Shown: piece after piece, positions 35,401 through 43,837 of the stretch
Layout: each line of letters starts with the position of its first letter
Numbering within the stretch: the stretch's first letter is position 1
Assembly (NCBI GenBank): GCA_020723325.1
Contig: DYJD01000022.1
Location: 1 to 64,000, forward strand
Direction of reading: 5' to 3'
From: Desulfosudis oleivorans
GTDB lineage: Bacteria; Desulfobacterota; Desulfobacteria; Desulfobacterales; SURF-7
DNA: 64,000 nt
Notes under the pieces: generated by a model
The model's database searches: none
Told to the model about the DNA's origin: nothing
Seen by the model: the letters and a program-made list of their open reading frames with translations, nothing else
Program-made: the position numbers and the translations under genes

Positions 35401-36450
35401 TTATTTCATTTTTCTTTCCCGAAACCCGGAAGGGGTAAGGCCGGTCCAGTTCTTGAAGGCATGGCAGAAATTGGAGGCCGTGCTGTAGCCCAGTTCTTCG
35501 GCGATTTTTTCAACGCTGTGATGTGTCTGCTCCAGCAATTCAATCGCCTTGGTTTTCAGAAAATCATTGACCAGGGCTTTGTAGGAGGCGTTTTCAGCCG
35601 TCAAATGACGCCGCAGGGTTCGGGGCGACATGCCTAACCGCTGGGCCAGTTTTTCAAAGGAAGGGATATCCTTGCCCTGGATCAAGAGCTCATGGCGGAT
35701 TTTTTCAAGGGTGCTTCCTTGCTCGCGCATACGGGCGAGGGCGCGCCGGCATTCCTTTTCATAGGCGTTTCGGACCAGGGCGTTGGCCTGGGGCAGGGGC
35801 CTGGATAAATAAGAGCTGTCGAACATCATCACATGCGCATCCGCATGGAAGAAAATCGGACAAGCGAACAGCTCCTCATAAAAGGAGGCATAGTCGGGTT
35901 TGGGATAGGCGATCTTAATCTTTCTCAGCACCAGCGGTTCTCCCAAGATGTTTTTGCTGATGGCGAAAATGGACGCCAATTCCAGTTCAAAGATGATTCT
36001 TTGGAGGTCTTTGAAATGGAAGAGCTCCTTCATGGTCAAACGGGCCAGATCGTTCTCAACGCTCAAACTGTATTGGAAATAGGACAAACTGAGTTCTATA
36101 TATTTGAACAGCAGGAGGATGGCATCCAAAAAAGTGTCACAACACATGGCCGGAACAGCCACATGCACATTGGCGCTTACCGTGGTATTCCGGGCGATTT
36201 CCAATCCGATCCGCGGACTCGGCATGAGTCGGACTACCTTCTTGATCACCTGCAACTCCTGGTCAACCGTAATCAGCTTGCTGGGATCATGGAGATCATC
36301 GGTATGAATTTTGGTGCCCTCAAGCAGTAGATCAGCGCAGATTCCTTGCCCTTTGGCGTATTCCACCAAAAGGGCGACCCCATAGACCGGGCGCCGCACC
36401 GGCAGTTGGTTTCCGGAGGTTAAATACAGTTTTTGAATGGGCTTTGTCAT
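35401..36450 (-). CDS. AraC-family transcriptional regulator
   Basis: About 349 residues from the ATG at 36450. The N-terminal two thirds match the arabinose-binding-like ligand domain of the OruR/ArgR type. The C-terminal HTH pair is clear: SFEKLAQRLGMSPRTLRRHL, then VEKIAEELGYSTASNFCHAF and KNWTGLTPSGFRER. It is convergent with the acetoacetate decarboxylase-like gene and is a candidate regulator of the cluster at 31048-35381, or of the neighbouring genes; no operator was identified. A longer frame to 36546 adds an unlikely Pro-rich leader. Confidence 0.9.
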   Translation of the reverse strand: MTKPIQKLYLTSGNQLPVRRPVYGVALLVEYAKGQGICADLLLEGTKIHTDDLHDPSKLITVDQELQVIKKVVRLMPSPRIGLEIARNTTVSANVHVAVPAMCCDTFLDAILLLFKYIELSLSYFQYSLSVENDLARLTMKELFHFKDLQRIIFELELASIFAISKNILGEPLVLRKIKIAYPKPDYASFYEELFACPIFFHADAHVMMFDSSYLSRPLPQANALVRNAYEKECRRALARMREQGSTLEKIRHELLIQGKDIPSFEKLAQRLGMSPRTLRRHLTAENASYKALVNDFLKTKAIELLEQTHHSVEKIAEELGYSTASNFCHAFKNWTGLTPSGFRERKMK

Positions 36451-36652
36451 TTTCCCGGTTTTAAATGGAATGGGCATCGGCGGCCGTCCCCCCTGTATCG
36501 CCGTCCAATGCGGTCTGGGAGACATATATGATTTCGGCCGCGACAAAAGAAACCTTTAAAAACAGCAGCAAGACGACGAAAATGAAACAGGGTGTTACGT
36601 TGAATTTCAATGCGGCCTCCTGTGAAGCTTGGTTTTCGATAAGGTTCCGGCC

Positions 36653-37483
36653 TCAAGAATCAGGATCGATAACGGTGGCATTCGCCCCTGGGTCAAAAGG
36701 ATTGGTGCGCACCGCCAGGGAAAAAAGATAGCCGTAATTGTTTTTCAGATATTGCATGTAGCGCAACCACGCAAATGTCAGCAACCGGTAGACCCTCACC
36801 AAATCCCCCTCAAGATGCTTTCGGTCTGAATCCGGTATGGTGGTCAACTCGTTGCGGTGCAGCAGTTCGTCCCGGAGGTGAAATACAGCCCGCAACAAAT
36901 CCGAGAAATATTCGTGTTCGTGTACAACAGGATTTTCAATGAGGCGCAGAAGCAATTCCGCTTTGCTTTGCAGATATTCCTTCAACACCGGAAGCTCGCC
37001 CCGCATCAAATCAACCGCAAGAGGGCATTGTTCCAGTTTGGACAATGCTTTGGGAAAATCCGCATTCTTCCATTTGCCGTCAATCTTCAAAACAGCCTGT
37101 AGTTGACGGGCGTCCGGATCAAGTATCACCAAGTGCCGCACAAGGCCGTTGCCCATCTCGCTGAAAAAAAGTCCGGTAACCATGTTGAGCTTCTCCCGTC
37201 GCAGCTCCTCCTCCCGGCGGTTTGCAAACATGTCCGTAATGCTGGCGACTACGCTCAAGAAAGTGCCCACCCCGCCCACGATCAATACAAGGGCCAGGAT
37301 TTTTCCAACAACCGTATGGGGAGTGATGTCGCCATAGCCCACCGTGGCCATGGTAACGATGGAAAAATAGAAGGCATCCATGATGGACAGGTTTTCAACG
37401 GCGGCAAATCCCATGGTGCCGGCCAGAAGCAAAACAACGAACAGAAAAAAATATACCTTGATGCGAAGGAGATCTGTTTTCAT
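36653..37483 (-). CDS. Two-helix potassium channel protein with cytoplasmic domain
   Basis: About 276 residues from the ATG at 37483. Two transmembrane helices (about residues 10-27 and 60-82) flank the pore helix and selectivity filter TMATVGYGD (about 44-52), diagnostic of K+ channels. The cytoplasmic part (85-276) is helical and does not show the Rossmann GxGxxG of an RCK/TrkA domain, so the gating ligand is unknown. No adjacent partner gene is evident. Confidence 0.88.
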   Translation of the reverse strand: MKTDLLRIKVYFFLFVVLLLAGTMGFAAVENLSIMDAFYFSIVTMATVGYGDITPHTVVGKILALVLIVGGVGTFLSVVASITDMFANRREEELRREKLNMVTGLFFSEMGNGLVRHLVILDPDARQLQAVLKIDGKWKNADFPKALSKLEQCPLAVDLMRGELPVLKEYLQSKAELLLRLIENPVVHEHEYFSDLLRAVFHLRDELLHRNELTTIPDSDRKHLEGDLVRVYRLLTFAWLRYMQYLKNNYGYLFSLAVRTNPFDPGANATVIDPDS

Positions 37484-37743
37484 ATTATCCTGGCGTAAAA
37501 CCAAAGATCAAAACCATCGGCGGCTGAACACGCGCTTTTAACTTTTCTATTTTCATAACCTTGTATAATACAGTGGGGACCTTGGTTTCAAATTATTTGT
37601 TCCACAGCCCTTACAAGATTTTCAGCCTTTCGAATACGAAGCTATGAAAGTTTTTAAACAATTGGGAGAAACCCTTGCGCGTGAGAACAACGCGCTGGTC
37701 ATGCGGGACAAGCAAATATTAGGACTCAGAAACATACGTGATT
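37484..37743. other. Intergenic region with a 33-codon open frame
   Basis: Contains a short open frame 37644-37745 (33 codons, MKVFKQLGETLARENNALVM..., ending in TAG) in the same frame as the IS66 remnant that follows. I cannot identify it. The frame stays open upstream to about 37569. It may be the remnant of a different gene fused by deletion to the transposase fragment. Confidence 0.4.
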
Positions 37744-37745
37744 AG

Positions 37746-37964
37746 GATTGCACCCACGCCCTTTGCAACGCTCATCATCTAAGGGCGTTGACAAGAGCTT
37801 GGGAGCAAGACGGCCAAAAGTGGGCTCTTGAGATGATGGAGTTGCTGAAAACGAAATCCAGGAATTTGTTGGAACGGCTTTGCGATTATGAAAACGACAC
37901 ACTCGGATTCATGGATATTGATTACGTTCCGTTAAACCTTGAATTACAGTTTCACAAGGAGTAG
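37746..37964 (+). pseudogene. IS66-family transposase remnant
   Basis: Seventy-two codons in one frame, translating to DCTHALCNAHHLRALTRAWE, then QDGQKWALEMMELLKTKSRN, then LLERLCDYENDTLGFMDIDY and VPLN. The DCxHALCNAHHLREL block and the later FM..DYVP block are both recognisable IS66 transposase segments, but the residues that normally separate them are missing and the DNNQAER motif and C-terminus are gone. There is no start codon near the left end and the frame is entered after a TAG. It is a decayed internal fragment with a deletion; no IS66 ends were found. Confidence 0.7.
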
Positions 37965-37973
37965 GATACGCAC

Positions 37974-38252
37974 ATGAACACCAAGCCCAAAACCAAAAAA
38001 GCCGTGGCCCTCAAATACGAGCCGGAAAAGGATCAGGCCCCCAAAGTCGCGGCCAAGGGCAGCGGTCATATCGCCGAGAAGATCATTGCCCTGGCCCGGG
38101 AGCACGGCATACCGGTGAAGGATGATGCGGATCTGGTGGAGGTCCTGTCCAAGCTGGATCTCCAGGCGGAAATCCCGCCCAGCGTCTATGTGGTAGTGGC
38201 CGAATTGCTGGCCTTTGCCTATGCCATGAATGGGAAAAAACGACCGCGCTAG
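37974..38252 (+). CDS. flhX: FlhX, stand-alone FlhB C-terminal domain protein
   Basis: 92-residue homologue of the cytoplasmic switch domain of FlhB: AVALKYEPEKDQAPKVAAKG, then SGHIAEKIIALAREHGIPV and EIPPSVYVVVAELLAFAYAM. FlhB cleaves itself between Asn and Pro in an NPTH motif; this protein begins just after the place where that motif would be, so it resembles the already-cleaved piece. In other bacteria such proteins can replace the FlhB C-terminal part and influence export of hook or filament subunits. Lies directly before the flgF operon. Confidence 0.9.
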   Translation: MNTKPKTKKAVALKYEPEKDQAPKVAAKGSGHIAEKIIALAREHGIPVKDDADLVEVLSKLDLQAEIPPSVYVVVAELLAFAYAMNGKKRPR

Positions 38253-38374
38253 GTATTTTTTGCCAGGCCGGGATTTATCCGGCTGTTCCCGCCCATAATC
38301 CCCAATTTTCTCCAAGCCCCGCCTAAACTTAATTGAATCAGTTTCTTATCCTGAAATCGCCCGGGTTGATATCA

Positions 38375-38389
38375 TGGCATTCATATTGC
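38375..38389 (+). promoter_or_regulatory. Sigma54 promoter of the flg operon
   Basis: TGGCAT-TCATA-TTGC: -24 (38375-38380) and -12 (38386-38389) elements at exact sigma54 spacing, one mismatch to TGGCAC-N5-TTGC. It is about 48 bases before the flgF start, which has AAAGGAG. Confidence 0.75.
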
Positions 38390-38436
38390 AATAAGCCCGG
38401 ATAGAGGTCACAGCAAATCCGGAAAGGAGCTTTGAA

Positions 38437-39129
38437 ATGATTCTGCAAATGACGCGACCGGTTCAAGGGGGGCTACGCCAGGAAAAGCAGTTCGAGCTGA
38501 TCGCCAACCATATTGCCAATGCGAGCACCGCAGGTTTCAAGGCCGACATCCTGGCTTTTGACCAGGCCCTCAAAGCCACCCAGGTGATTGATTTCCAGCC
38601 GGGTGATATCAAATCCACCGGCAACAACCTGGATGTGGCCATATCCGGCAAGGGTTTCTTCAAGATCAATACGCCTGAAGGCCTTCGCTATACCCGGGAC
38701 GGCAATTTCACCGTGAATCAGGAGCGGGTGCTGGTCACCCAGAACGGTGAAGAGGTCCAGGGTGACGGCGGTCCCATCACGCTTCAAGGTGAAACCGAAG
38801 CCAGCGACAATATCACCATTGATGAAAGCGGTGAAATCCGGGTGGACGGCGCCAGCGTCGGCCGGCTGGATATTGTGGAATTCGAGGACCTGAAAAAAAT
38901 GCGCAAAGGCCGCAACAACTTGTTGGTCTATGACGGCCTGCCCGGGGACGAGCGTCAGGCCGAGCAATCCACGGTCCATCAGGGCGCCCTGGAAAACGCC
39001 AATGTTTCCGCTGTGGTGGAAATGACCAAGATGATTCAGGTCCATCGCATGTATGAGGCCTATCAGAAGATGATCCAGACCTTTGATGAAATCGACAGCA
39101 AGGCCGTTCTTGAGGTCGGGAAACTGTAA
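38437..39129 (+). CDS. flgF: Flagellar basal-body rod protein FlgF
   Basis: 230-residue rod protein. N-terminal helix region FELIANHIANASTAGFKADI and C-terminal MIQVHRMYEAYQKMIQTFDE are the paired terminal segments of rod/hook-family proteins, and FFKINTPEGLRYTRDGNFTV is the shared middle motif. First gene after the sigma54 promoter; flgG follows 19 bases later. Confidence 0.93.
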   Translation: MILQMTRPVQGGLRQEKQFELIANHIANASTAGFKADILAFDQALKATQVIDFQPGDIKSTGNNLDVAISGKGFFKINTPEGLRYTRDGNFTVNQERVLVTQNGEEVQGDGGPITLQGETEASDNITIDESGEIRVDGASVGRLDIVEFEDLKKMRKGRNNLLVYDGLPGDERQAEQSTVHQGALENANVSAVVEMTKMIQVHRMYEAYQKMIQTFDEIDSKAVLEVGKL

Positions 39130-39148
39130 TTCAGCATGGAGGTAGAAA

Positions 39149-39931
39149 ATGATCAGATCCCTTTGGACCGGCGCATCGGGCATGCAGGCCCAGCAACTCA
39201 ATGTGGACGTGGTGGCCAACAACCTGGCCAATGTGGATACCACCGGGTTCAAGCGCAGCCGGGCGAATTTTCAGGACTTAATGTATCAGACCTTTTTGAT
39301 TGCAGGGGCGGAAACTCCTGGCGGCGGCCAGATCCCCACCGGCATTCAGATGGGCATGGGAGTGAAACCTTCCAGTGTGCAAAAGCTCTTCACCCAAGGG
39401 GATTTTGTGAACACCGGCAATGACCTGGACATGGCCATCGAGGGCCGCGGTTTTTTTCAGGTGCTGCACGGGGATGAGCAATTGTACACCCGGTCCGGGA
39501 ATTTCACCCTGGACAGTGAAGGCTTTATCACCACCCCGGCCGGGGACCGGCTGCAACCGGAGATTTCCCTGCCGGAGCAGACCGTACTGGTGACCATCCA
39601 GTCCAATGGCACCCTTACGGCTTACGGCGCCGGTGATACCGTGCTGGTCCAGGAGCAGATCAATATTTACAATTTCATCAATCCGGCCGGGCTCTTTGCC
39701 GTGGGGCAAAATCTGCTGCGGCCCACCCAGGGCTCGGGCGCGGCTATTGAAGGCACGCCGGGTCAGGAAGGCTTCGGGACCATCACCAACAGTTTTCTGG
39801 AAAAGTCCAATGTGAGCGTGGTGGAGGAAATGGTGGCCATGATCGTCGGCCAGCGGGCTTATGAAGCCAATTCCAAGACCGTGCAGACCGCGGACAGCAT
39901 GCTGTCCCTGGCCAACGGGCTCAAACGCTAG
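39149..39931 (+). CDS. flgG: Flagellar distal rod protein FlgG
   Basis: 260 residues, the standard FlgG length. Opens MIRSLWTGASGMQAQQLNVD, with VVANNLANVDTTGFKRSRAN, then the FlgG-specific FQDLMYQTFL, and ends NVSVVEEMVAMIVGQRAYEA and SKTVQTADSMLSLANGL. It forms the distal rod of the drive shaft. GGAGGT precedes the ATG. Confidence 0.97.
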   Translation: MIRSLWTGASGMQAQQLNVDVVANNLANVDTTGFKRSRANFQDLMYQTFLIAGAETPGGGQIPTGIQMGMGVKPSSVQKLFTQGDFVNTGNDLDMAIEGRGFFQVLHGDEQLYTRSGNFTLDSEGFITTPAGDRLQPEISLPEQTVLVTIQSNGTLTAYGAGDTVLVQEQINIYNFINPAGLFAVGQNLLRPTQGSGAAIEGTPGQEGFGTITNSFLEKSNVSVVEEMVAMIVGQRAYEANSKTVQTADSMLSLANGLKR

Positions 39932-39943
39932 GATGATGTGATC

Positions 39944-40945
39944 ATGTTTTTTTCGGCAAGCCATATCAGTAAAATTTTTTCGAGAAGCCGTTACAGTGAT
40001 CTGTGGCGGCTGTTCCTGCTGGTATGCCTGGTGCCGAATTCCATGGCCGGGGCCGCGGATACGGATGCACCCGCCGTCCTGGTCCTAAAACCGGAAGCGG
40101 AAGTAACGGGTGCGCGCATTCTTCTTGGGGATCTGATAGCGGAAACCACAGGGCCGGCATTGGGGCAGTTGCCCAAGGACCTGGACATCATGGCCGCCCC
40201 CCGGCCGGGAACGGTAAAAAGCATTGCCGGGCGAAAACTGGCCGAGCTTGTCACTTCCTTGTCCGGCTTACCCAAGGGCGCCCTGGTAAGTGCGCCGGAA
40301 ATTGTGAAGGTGCGCCGCGCCTCCCAGACCGTTGGGCTGGAAAGCCTCAAGGACCTGCTGACCGCAAGCCTCGGCCCAGGCGATTGGGAAATCCGGCGGA
40401 TAACCGTGCGCGGCAACAAAGATTTTCCCTTGGGGGCGCTGGCCATCCGTCTTGCCGAATACAGGCCGGACAAAAAGATGCGGCGGGTGGATGCCGTGGT
40501 GGAAGTTCTGGTGGACGGGAGAGTGACAGGCAAGTTGAATGTTTCCGCCCTGGTAGACCGGTATGCGCAAGTGCTTTGCCTGGAACGCGCCCTGGAAGCC
40601 GGCGCGGTTTTGCAAGCCGCGGAGCTCACCCGCAAGCGCGTCAATATTTCCATGCTGTCCAACCATGTTCTTTTTGAAATGGAAGCGGCCGTGGGAAAAG
40701 AGTTGAAGCAGGGCCTGCGGGCCGGGGCCTTGCTGGAAAGCAAGCATCTTATCAATCCCACGGTGGTGCAAAAAGGGGATCAGGTGAAATTGATCGTGAA
40801 AAACGGCCATCTGTCCATAACCACCACCGGTGTGGCCAAAAGCAGCGGCGGGGTGTCTGATCAGATCCGGGTGGAAAATACCGCTTCTAGTCGCATTGTC
40901 ACCGGCCAGGTGAAGGATGCCGCCACGGTGGAAATTGTTTTTTAA
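39944..40945 (+). CDS. flgA: P-ring assembly chaperone FlgA
   Basis: Periplasmic protein needed to assemble the FlgI P-ring. About 333 residues with an N-terminal signal peptide (LWRLFLLVCLVPNSMAGAAD). The C-terminal SAF-type domain is seen in VLCLERALEAGAVLQAAELT and GDQVKLIVKNGHLSITTTGV. It is longer than the enteric protein, as in many deltaproteobacteria. A GTG at 39938 is an alternative start. It lies between flgG and flgH. Confidence 0.9.
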   Translation: MFFSASHISKIFSRSRYSDLWRLFLLVCLVPNSMAGAADTDAPAVLVLKPEAEVTGARILLGDLIAETTGPALGQLPKDLDIMAAPRPGTVKSIAGRKLAELVTSLSGLPKGALVSAPEIVKVRRASQTVGLESLKDLLTASLGPGDWEIRRITVRGNKDFPLGALAIRLAEYRPDKKMRRVDAVVEVLVDGRVTGKLNVSALVDRYAQVLCLERALEAGAVLQAAELTRKRVNISMLSNHVLFEMEAAVGKELKQGLRAGALLESKHLINPTVVQKGDQVKLIVKNGHLSITTTGVAKSSGGVSDQIRVENTASSRIVTGQVKDAATVEIVF

Positions 40946-40958
40946 TGAGGAGGACGGA

Positions 40959-41660
40959 ATGAGACGGTTTGGGTTTATGATTGCAATGGCCGGCGCCGGC
41001 CTGATCATGGGAGTGTGGGGCTGCGCCGGGGCACCGGAAGTCAATCCGGTGGCGGCCAATCCGGTTTCCCAGTTGCCCATGGACGCACGTCCCTTTGCCG
41101 TCCAGGCCTCTGCCGACGGTTCCTTATGGACCGACAGCGGCGGCTCCCTGTTGTTTGTGGACCGGCGTGCCCGCAGGCCGGGGGACACGGTGATTGTGGA
41201 TATTATGGAAAACAACTCCTCCAAAGTGGATGCCAATACGGAAGTCAAAAGCGAGCGTACCCTGGGTGTAAAGGTGGACGGGATGACGGGCCAGAACAAC
41301 ATCAATGCCAGTTTGAGTCCCAGCAGCCTCTGGCAAAGCAGTTTGAAAAACGAGCACAAGGGTGAGGGCGCCAGCGACCGCAGCGGGACCATCAAGGCTT
41401 CCATCGGCGCCCGCATCACCGAGGTGCTGCCCAACGGCAACATGGTGGTGTTCGGCAAGCGCGAGATGCGGGTCAACAACGAAAATCAGGTCATCACCAT
41501 CGCCGGCATCGCCCGGCGGGATGATGTGGCTGCGGACAACCGCATCAAGTCCACCTCCTTGTCCGATGCGCGCATCGAGTATTTCGGCGAAGGGGTGCTG
41601 GGGGATAAGCAGCGGGTGGGCTGGGGGATGCGGATTATTGATTGGGCCTCTCCTTTTTGA
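40959..41660 (+). CDS. flgH: Flagellar L-ring protein FlgH
   Basis: Outer-membrane lipoprotein forming the L-ring. From the ATG at 40959 (GGAGG five bases upstream) there is a signal peptide with lipobox GVWGC. The conserved SLWTDSGGSLLFVDRRARRP and GDTVIVDIMENNSSKVDA identify FlgH, and the C-terminal part VLPNGNMVVFGKREMRVNNE completes the family match. About 233 aa. Confidence 0.96.
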   Translation: MRRFGFMIAMAGAGLIMGVWGCAGAPEVNPVAANPVSQLPMDARPFAVQASADGSLWTDSGGSLLFVDRRARRPGDTVIVDIMENNSSKVDANTEVKSERTLGVKVDGMTGQNNINASLSPSSLWQSSLKNEHKGEGASDRSGTIKASIGARITEVLPNGNMVVFGKREMRVNNENQVITIAGIARRDDVAADNRIKSTSLSDARIEYFGEGVLGDKQRVGWGMRIIDWASPF

Positions 41661-41777
41661 TTTGAGATTTGAAATTTGAGATTTGAGATTCGAAGGGATT
41701 TGAGATTTGAGATATAAAGGAATTTGAAATTTGGGATTTGAAATCCGCTGTAATCTCAAATCTGAAATCTCAAATCC
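41661..41777. repeat. GATTTGA/TCAAATC iteron cluster between flgH and flgI
   Basis: About 115 bases made mostly of degenerate GAGATTTGA-type units, first in one orientation (41661-41745) and then inverted (41751-41776, TAATCTCAAATCTGAAATCT...), so it can fold into a long hairpin. Related runs occur at 52798-52830 and 53600-53634. Confidence 0.75.
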
Positions 41778-41795
41778 ACAAGCCAGGGGGCGACG

Positions 41796-42911
41796 ATGAA
41801 AATGGTTCTGGTAAAAAAAATGTCTCAGGTTGGTTTTACGGTATTAGTGCTATTGGCTTGTGCCGGTCCGGCCCAAGCAGTGCGCATCAAGGAACTGGTT
41901 TCCATCAAAGGGGTGCGCACCAACCAGTTGATCGGATACGGCCTGGTGGTGGGTTTGAACGGCACCGGGGACAACCAGAAGGCCCGTTTCACCATTCAGT
42001 CCCTGGCCAACATGATGGCCCACATGGGGGTCCAGGTCAGCCCGGATCAGTTGAAGGTTAAAAACGTGGCCGCGGTCATGGTCACGGCCGAAATGCCGCC
42101 CTTTGCCCGCATCGGCACTTCCATCGACATCATGGTTTCCTCGGTGGGGGATGCCAAAAGTCTGGCGGGCGGGACTTTGCTGCTCACACCCCTGAACGGA
42201 GTGGACGGTAATACCTATGCCCTGGCCCAGGGGGCCTTGGCCCTGGGGGGCGCGGGTGCTGCCGGCGCGGCGGGGGCGGTGGTGAAGAACCATCTGCAAG
42301 TGGCCCGGGTGGCCGGGGGCGCCACGGTGGAGCGGGAAATCCCCATGCAGTTGGACGGCCGCCAGGATCTGACCTTTTCCCTGTTCAATCCGGATTTCAC
42401 CACCGCCCTGCGGATCAGCGAGACCATCAACAATGCCGTGGGAAAACGGGTGGCCAAGCCGGTGGATTCCGCCACCATGCGGATTCAGATTCCGGAGGAG
42501 ATGCGCGCGGATGTGACTCTGTTCATCGCCGGCCTGGAAACCCTGGAGGTCATGCCGGATTCCGTAGCCAAGATCGTGGTCAATGAAAAAACCGGCACAG
42601 TGGTCATCGGTGAAAATGTGCGCATATCCACTGTGGCGATTTCACACGGGAATCTCAGTATCACGATCCAGGAAAGTGAAATGGTGTCCCAGCCCGGACC
42701 CTTTGCCGGCGGCGAGACGGTTACCACTAGAGGAACCGACATCACCATGCAGGAAGACAAAAGCAAGGTCATGCTGGTGCCCGGCGCCGCCACCATCGGT
42801 GATCTAGTGCGGGCCCTGAACGCCATCGGCGTAACCCCCCGGGACATGATCAGCATTTTCCAGAGTATCAAGGCGGCCGGGGCCATGCAGGCGGATTTGG
42901 TTATTATTTAA
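41796..42911 (+). CDS. flgI: Flagellar P-ring protein FlgI
   Basis: 371-residue periplasmic ring protein with a signal peptide (FTVLVLLACAGPAQA). Typical blocks: VRIKELVSIKGVRTNQLIGY, GLNGTGDNQKARFTIQSLAN, and the C-terminal GATIGDLVRALNAIGVTPRD then MISIFQSIKAAGAMQADLVI. It is cut off from flgH by the iteron cluster, but flgJ follows 19 bases later. Confidence 0.97.
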   Translation: MKMVLVKKMSQVGFTVLVLLACAGPAQAVRIKELVSIKGVRTNQLIGYGLVVGLNGTGDNQKARFTIQSLANMMAHMGVQVSPDQLKVKNVAAVMVTAEMPPFARIGTSIDIMVSSVGDAKSLAGGTLLLTPLNGVDGNTYALAQGALALGGAGAAGAAGAVVKNHLQVARVAGGATVEREIPMQLDGRQDLTFSLFNPDFTTALRISETINNAVGKRVAKPVDSATMRIQIPEEMRADVTLFIAGLETLEVMPDSVAKIVVNEKTGTVVIGENVRISTVAISHGNLSITIQESEMVSQPGPFAGGETVTTRGTDITMQEDKSKVMLVPGAATIGDLVRALNAIGVTPRDMISIFQSIKAAGAMQADLVII

Positions 42912-42930
42912 GGGATATGATGGAGACCAT

Positions 42931-43230
42931 ATGAATACGGATAATATCAGCGCCGGACATATTGCCGGCAAGCACATGCGGCAAAAGGACCTGAAACAGG
43001 AACAGGCCAAGCTCCGTAAGGCTTGCGCGGATTTCGAGGCCGTGCTGCTCAATCAGATGTTTGAGAGCATGCGCAAATCCTTGTCGGGCAATGATATTTT
43101 CGGCGGCAGTTTGGCCCGGGATATCTATGATTCCATGTATTATCAGCAGCTTTCAACAGATATGGCCCACAGTCGCAACCATGCGGGCCTGGGAGCGGCC
43201 ATGTATGCGCAGATGAAAGACAAGCTTTGA
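42931..43230 (+). CDS. flgJ: FlgJ-like rod-binding protein without muramidase domain
   Basis: 99 residues corresponding only to the N-terminal rod-scaffold domain of FlgJ: KACADFEAVLLNQMFESMRK, then ARDIYDSMYYQQLSTDMA and GLGAAMYAQM. The C-terminal peptidoglycan hydrolase of enteric FlgJ is absent, as in many non-enteric bacteria, so a separate enzyme must open the wall. Placed after flgI as usual. Confidence 0.92.
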   Translation: MNTDNISAGHIAGKHMRQKDLKQEQAKLRKACADFEAVLLNQMFESMRKSLSGNDIFGGSLARDIYDSMYYQQLSTDMAHSRNHAGLGAAMYAQMKDKL

Positions 43231-43334
43231 AATGTTTCAGAATAGTGACGTTTATTCCGATGATAAGGATAGCCCTTTCGATGGCGGCGGCAGCCTAAAG
43301 CCGGCCAGCGGAAAGGAGCAAAAGGAGAGGGGCC

Positions 43335-43835
43335 ATGGATGCAAGCATGTTGGGCATTGAAAGATTGTTGAATGAAAAAATCGGGGTATACCAATCCCTG
43401 ATCGGGCTTTTGGAACAGGAAAAAAAGAGCCTGATGGCTTCCGATGTGGATGCCTTGTGGCGTTTCGCCGGCCGGAAGCAGGACTGTGCCCGTGAAATCG
43501 AGGAGTTGCGCAAAAAAATCATGCTTGAGCTTACGGCCATGGGGATCCAGCACGGCCTGAATCCGGCCACTTTCCGGGTGGAACAGGTATTTGCTTTTTT
43601 GCCCCGGGATGACAGCCGGCGCCTGTTGGATTTGCAGCAGGCCTTTCTGGCAGTAAAGACCAGGGTCCATGCCCTTTCACGGGCCAATAAAAATTTTGTG
43701 GAAGAATACTTGTCGGTGCTGGATGACATGATCGGCATCATCACCAGCGCCGGCAAGGCTGCCAAACCTTATGAAAAGATGCGCGGCCCGGACAACCGGG
43801 AGCGGGCCAACCTGCTGCTGCATCGGGAGGTCTAG
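43335..43835 (+). CDS. flgN: FlgN-family flagellar export chaperone
   Basis: 166-residue, largely helical cytoplasmic protein (LNEKIGVYQSLIGLLEQEKK, DALWRFAGRKQDCAREIEEL). FlgN binds and delivers the hook-filament junction proteins FlgK and FlgL, whose genes follow directly (flgK starts three bases after the stop). Between flgJ and flgN, where flgM often lies, no FlgM-like gene is seen. Identification rests on helical pattern and position. Confidence 0.85.
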   Translation: MDASMLGIERLLNEKIGVYQSLIGLLEQEKKSLMASDVDALWRFAGRKQDCAREIEELRKKIMLELTAMGIQHGLNPATFRVEQVFAFLPRDDSRRLLDLQQAFLAVKTRVHALSRANKNFVEEYLSVLDDMIGIITSAGKAAKPYEKMRGPDNRERANLLLHREV

Positions 43836-43837
43836 CC

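Noticed and set aside
36465-36731. 88-codon rightward open frame between the AraC and potassium-channel genes
   Set aside because: It overlaps the 3' end of the channel gene on the other strand, has no Shine-Dalgarno and shows no recognisable domain.
37740-37750. In-frame TAG between two open stretches, considered as amber recoding (pyrrolysine or selenocysteine-like readthrough)
   Set aside because: The right-hand stretch is a truncated IS66 transposase fragment with internal deletion, so the stop is better explained by decay.
43232-43360. 42-codon open frame between flgJ and flgN considered as flgM
   Set aside because: The translation (MFQNSDVYSDDKDSPFDGGG...) lacks the C-terminal sigma28-binding helices of FlgM and overlaps flgN.
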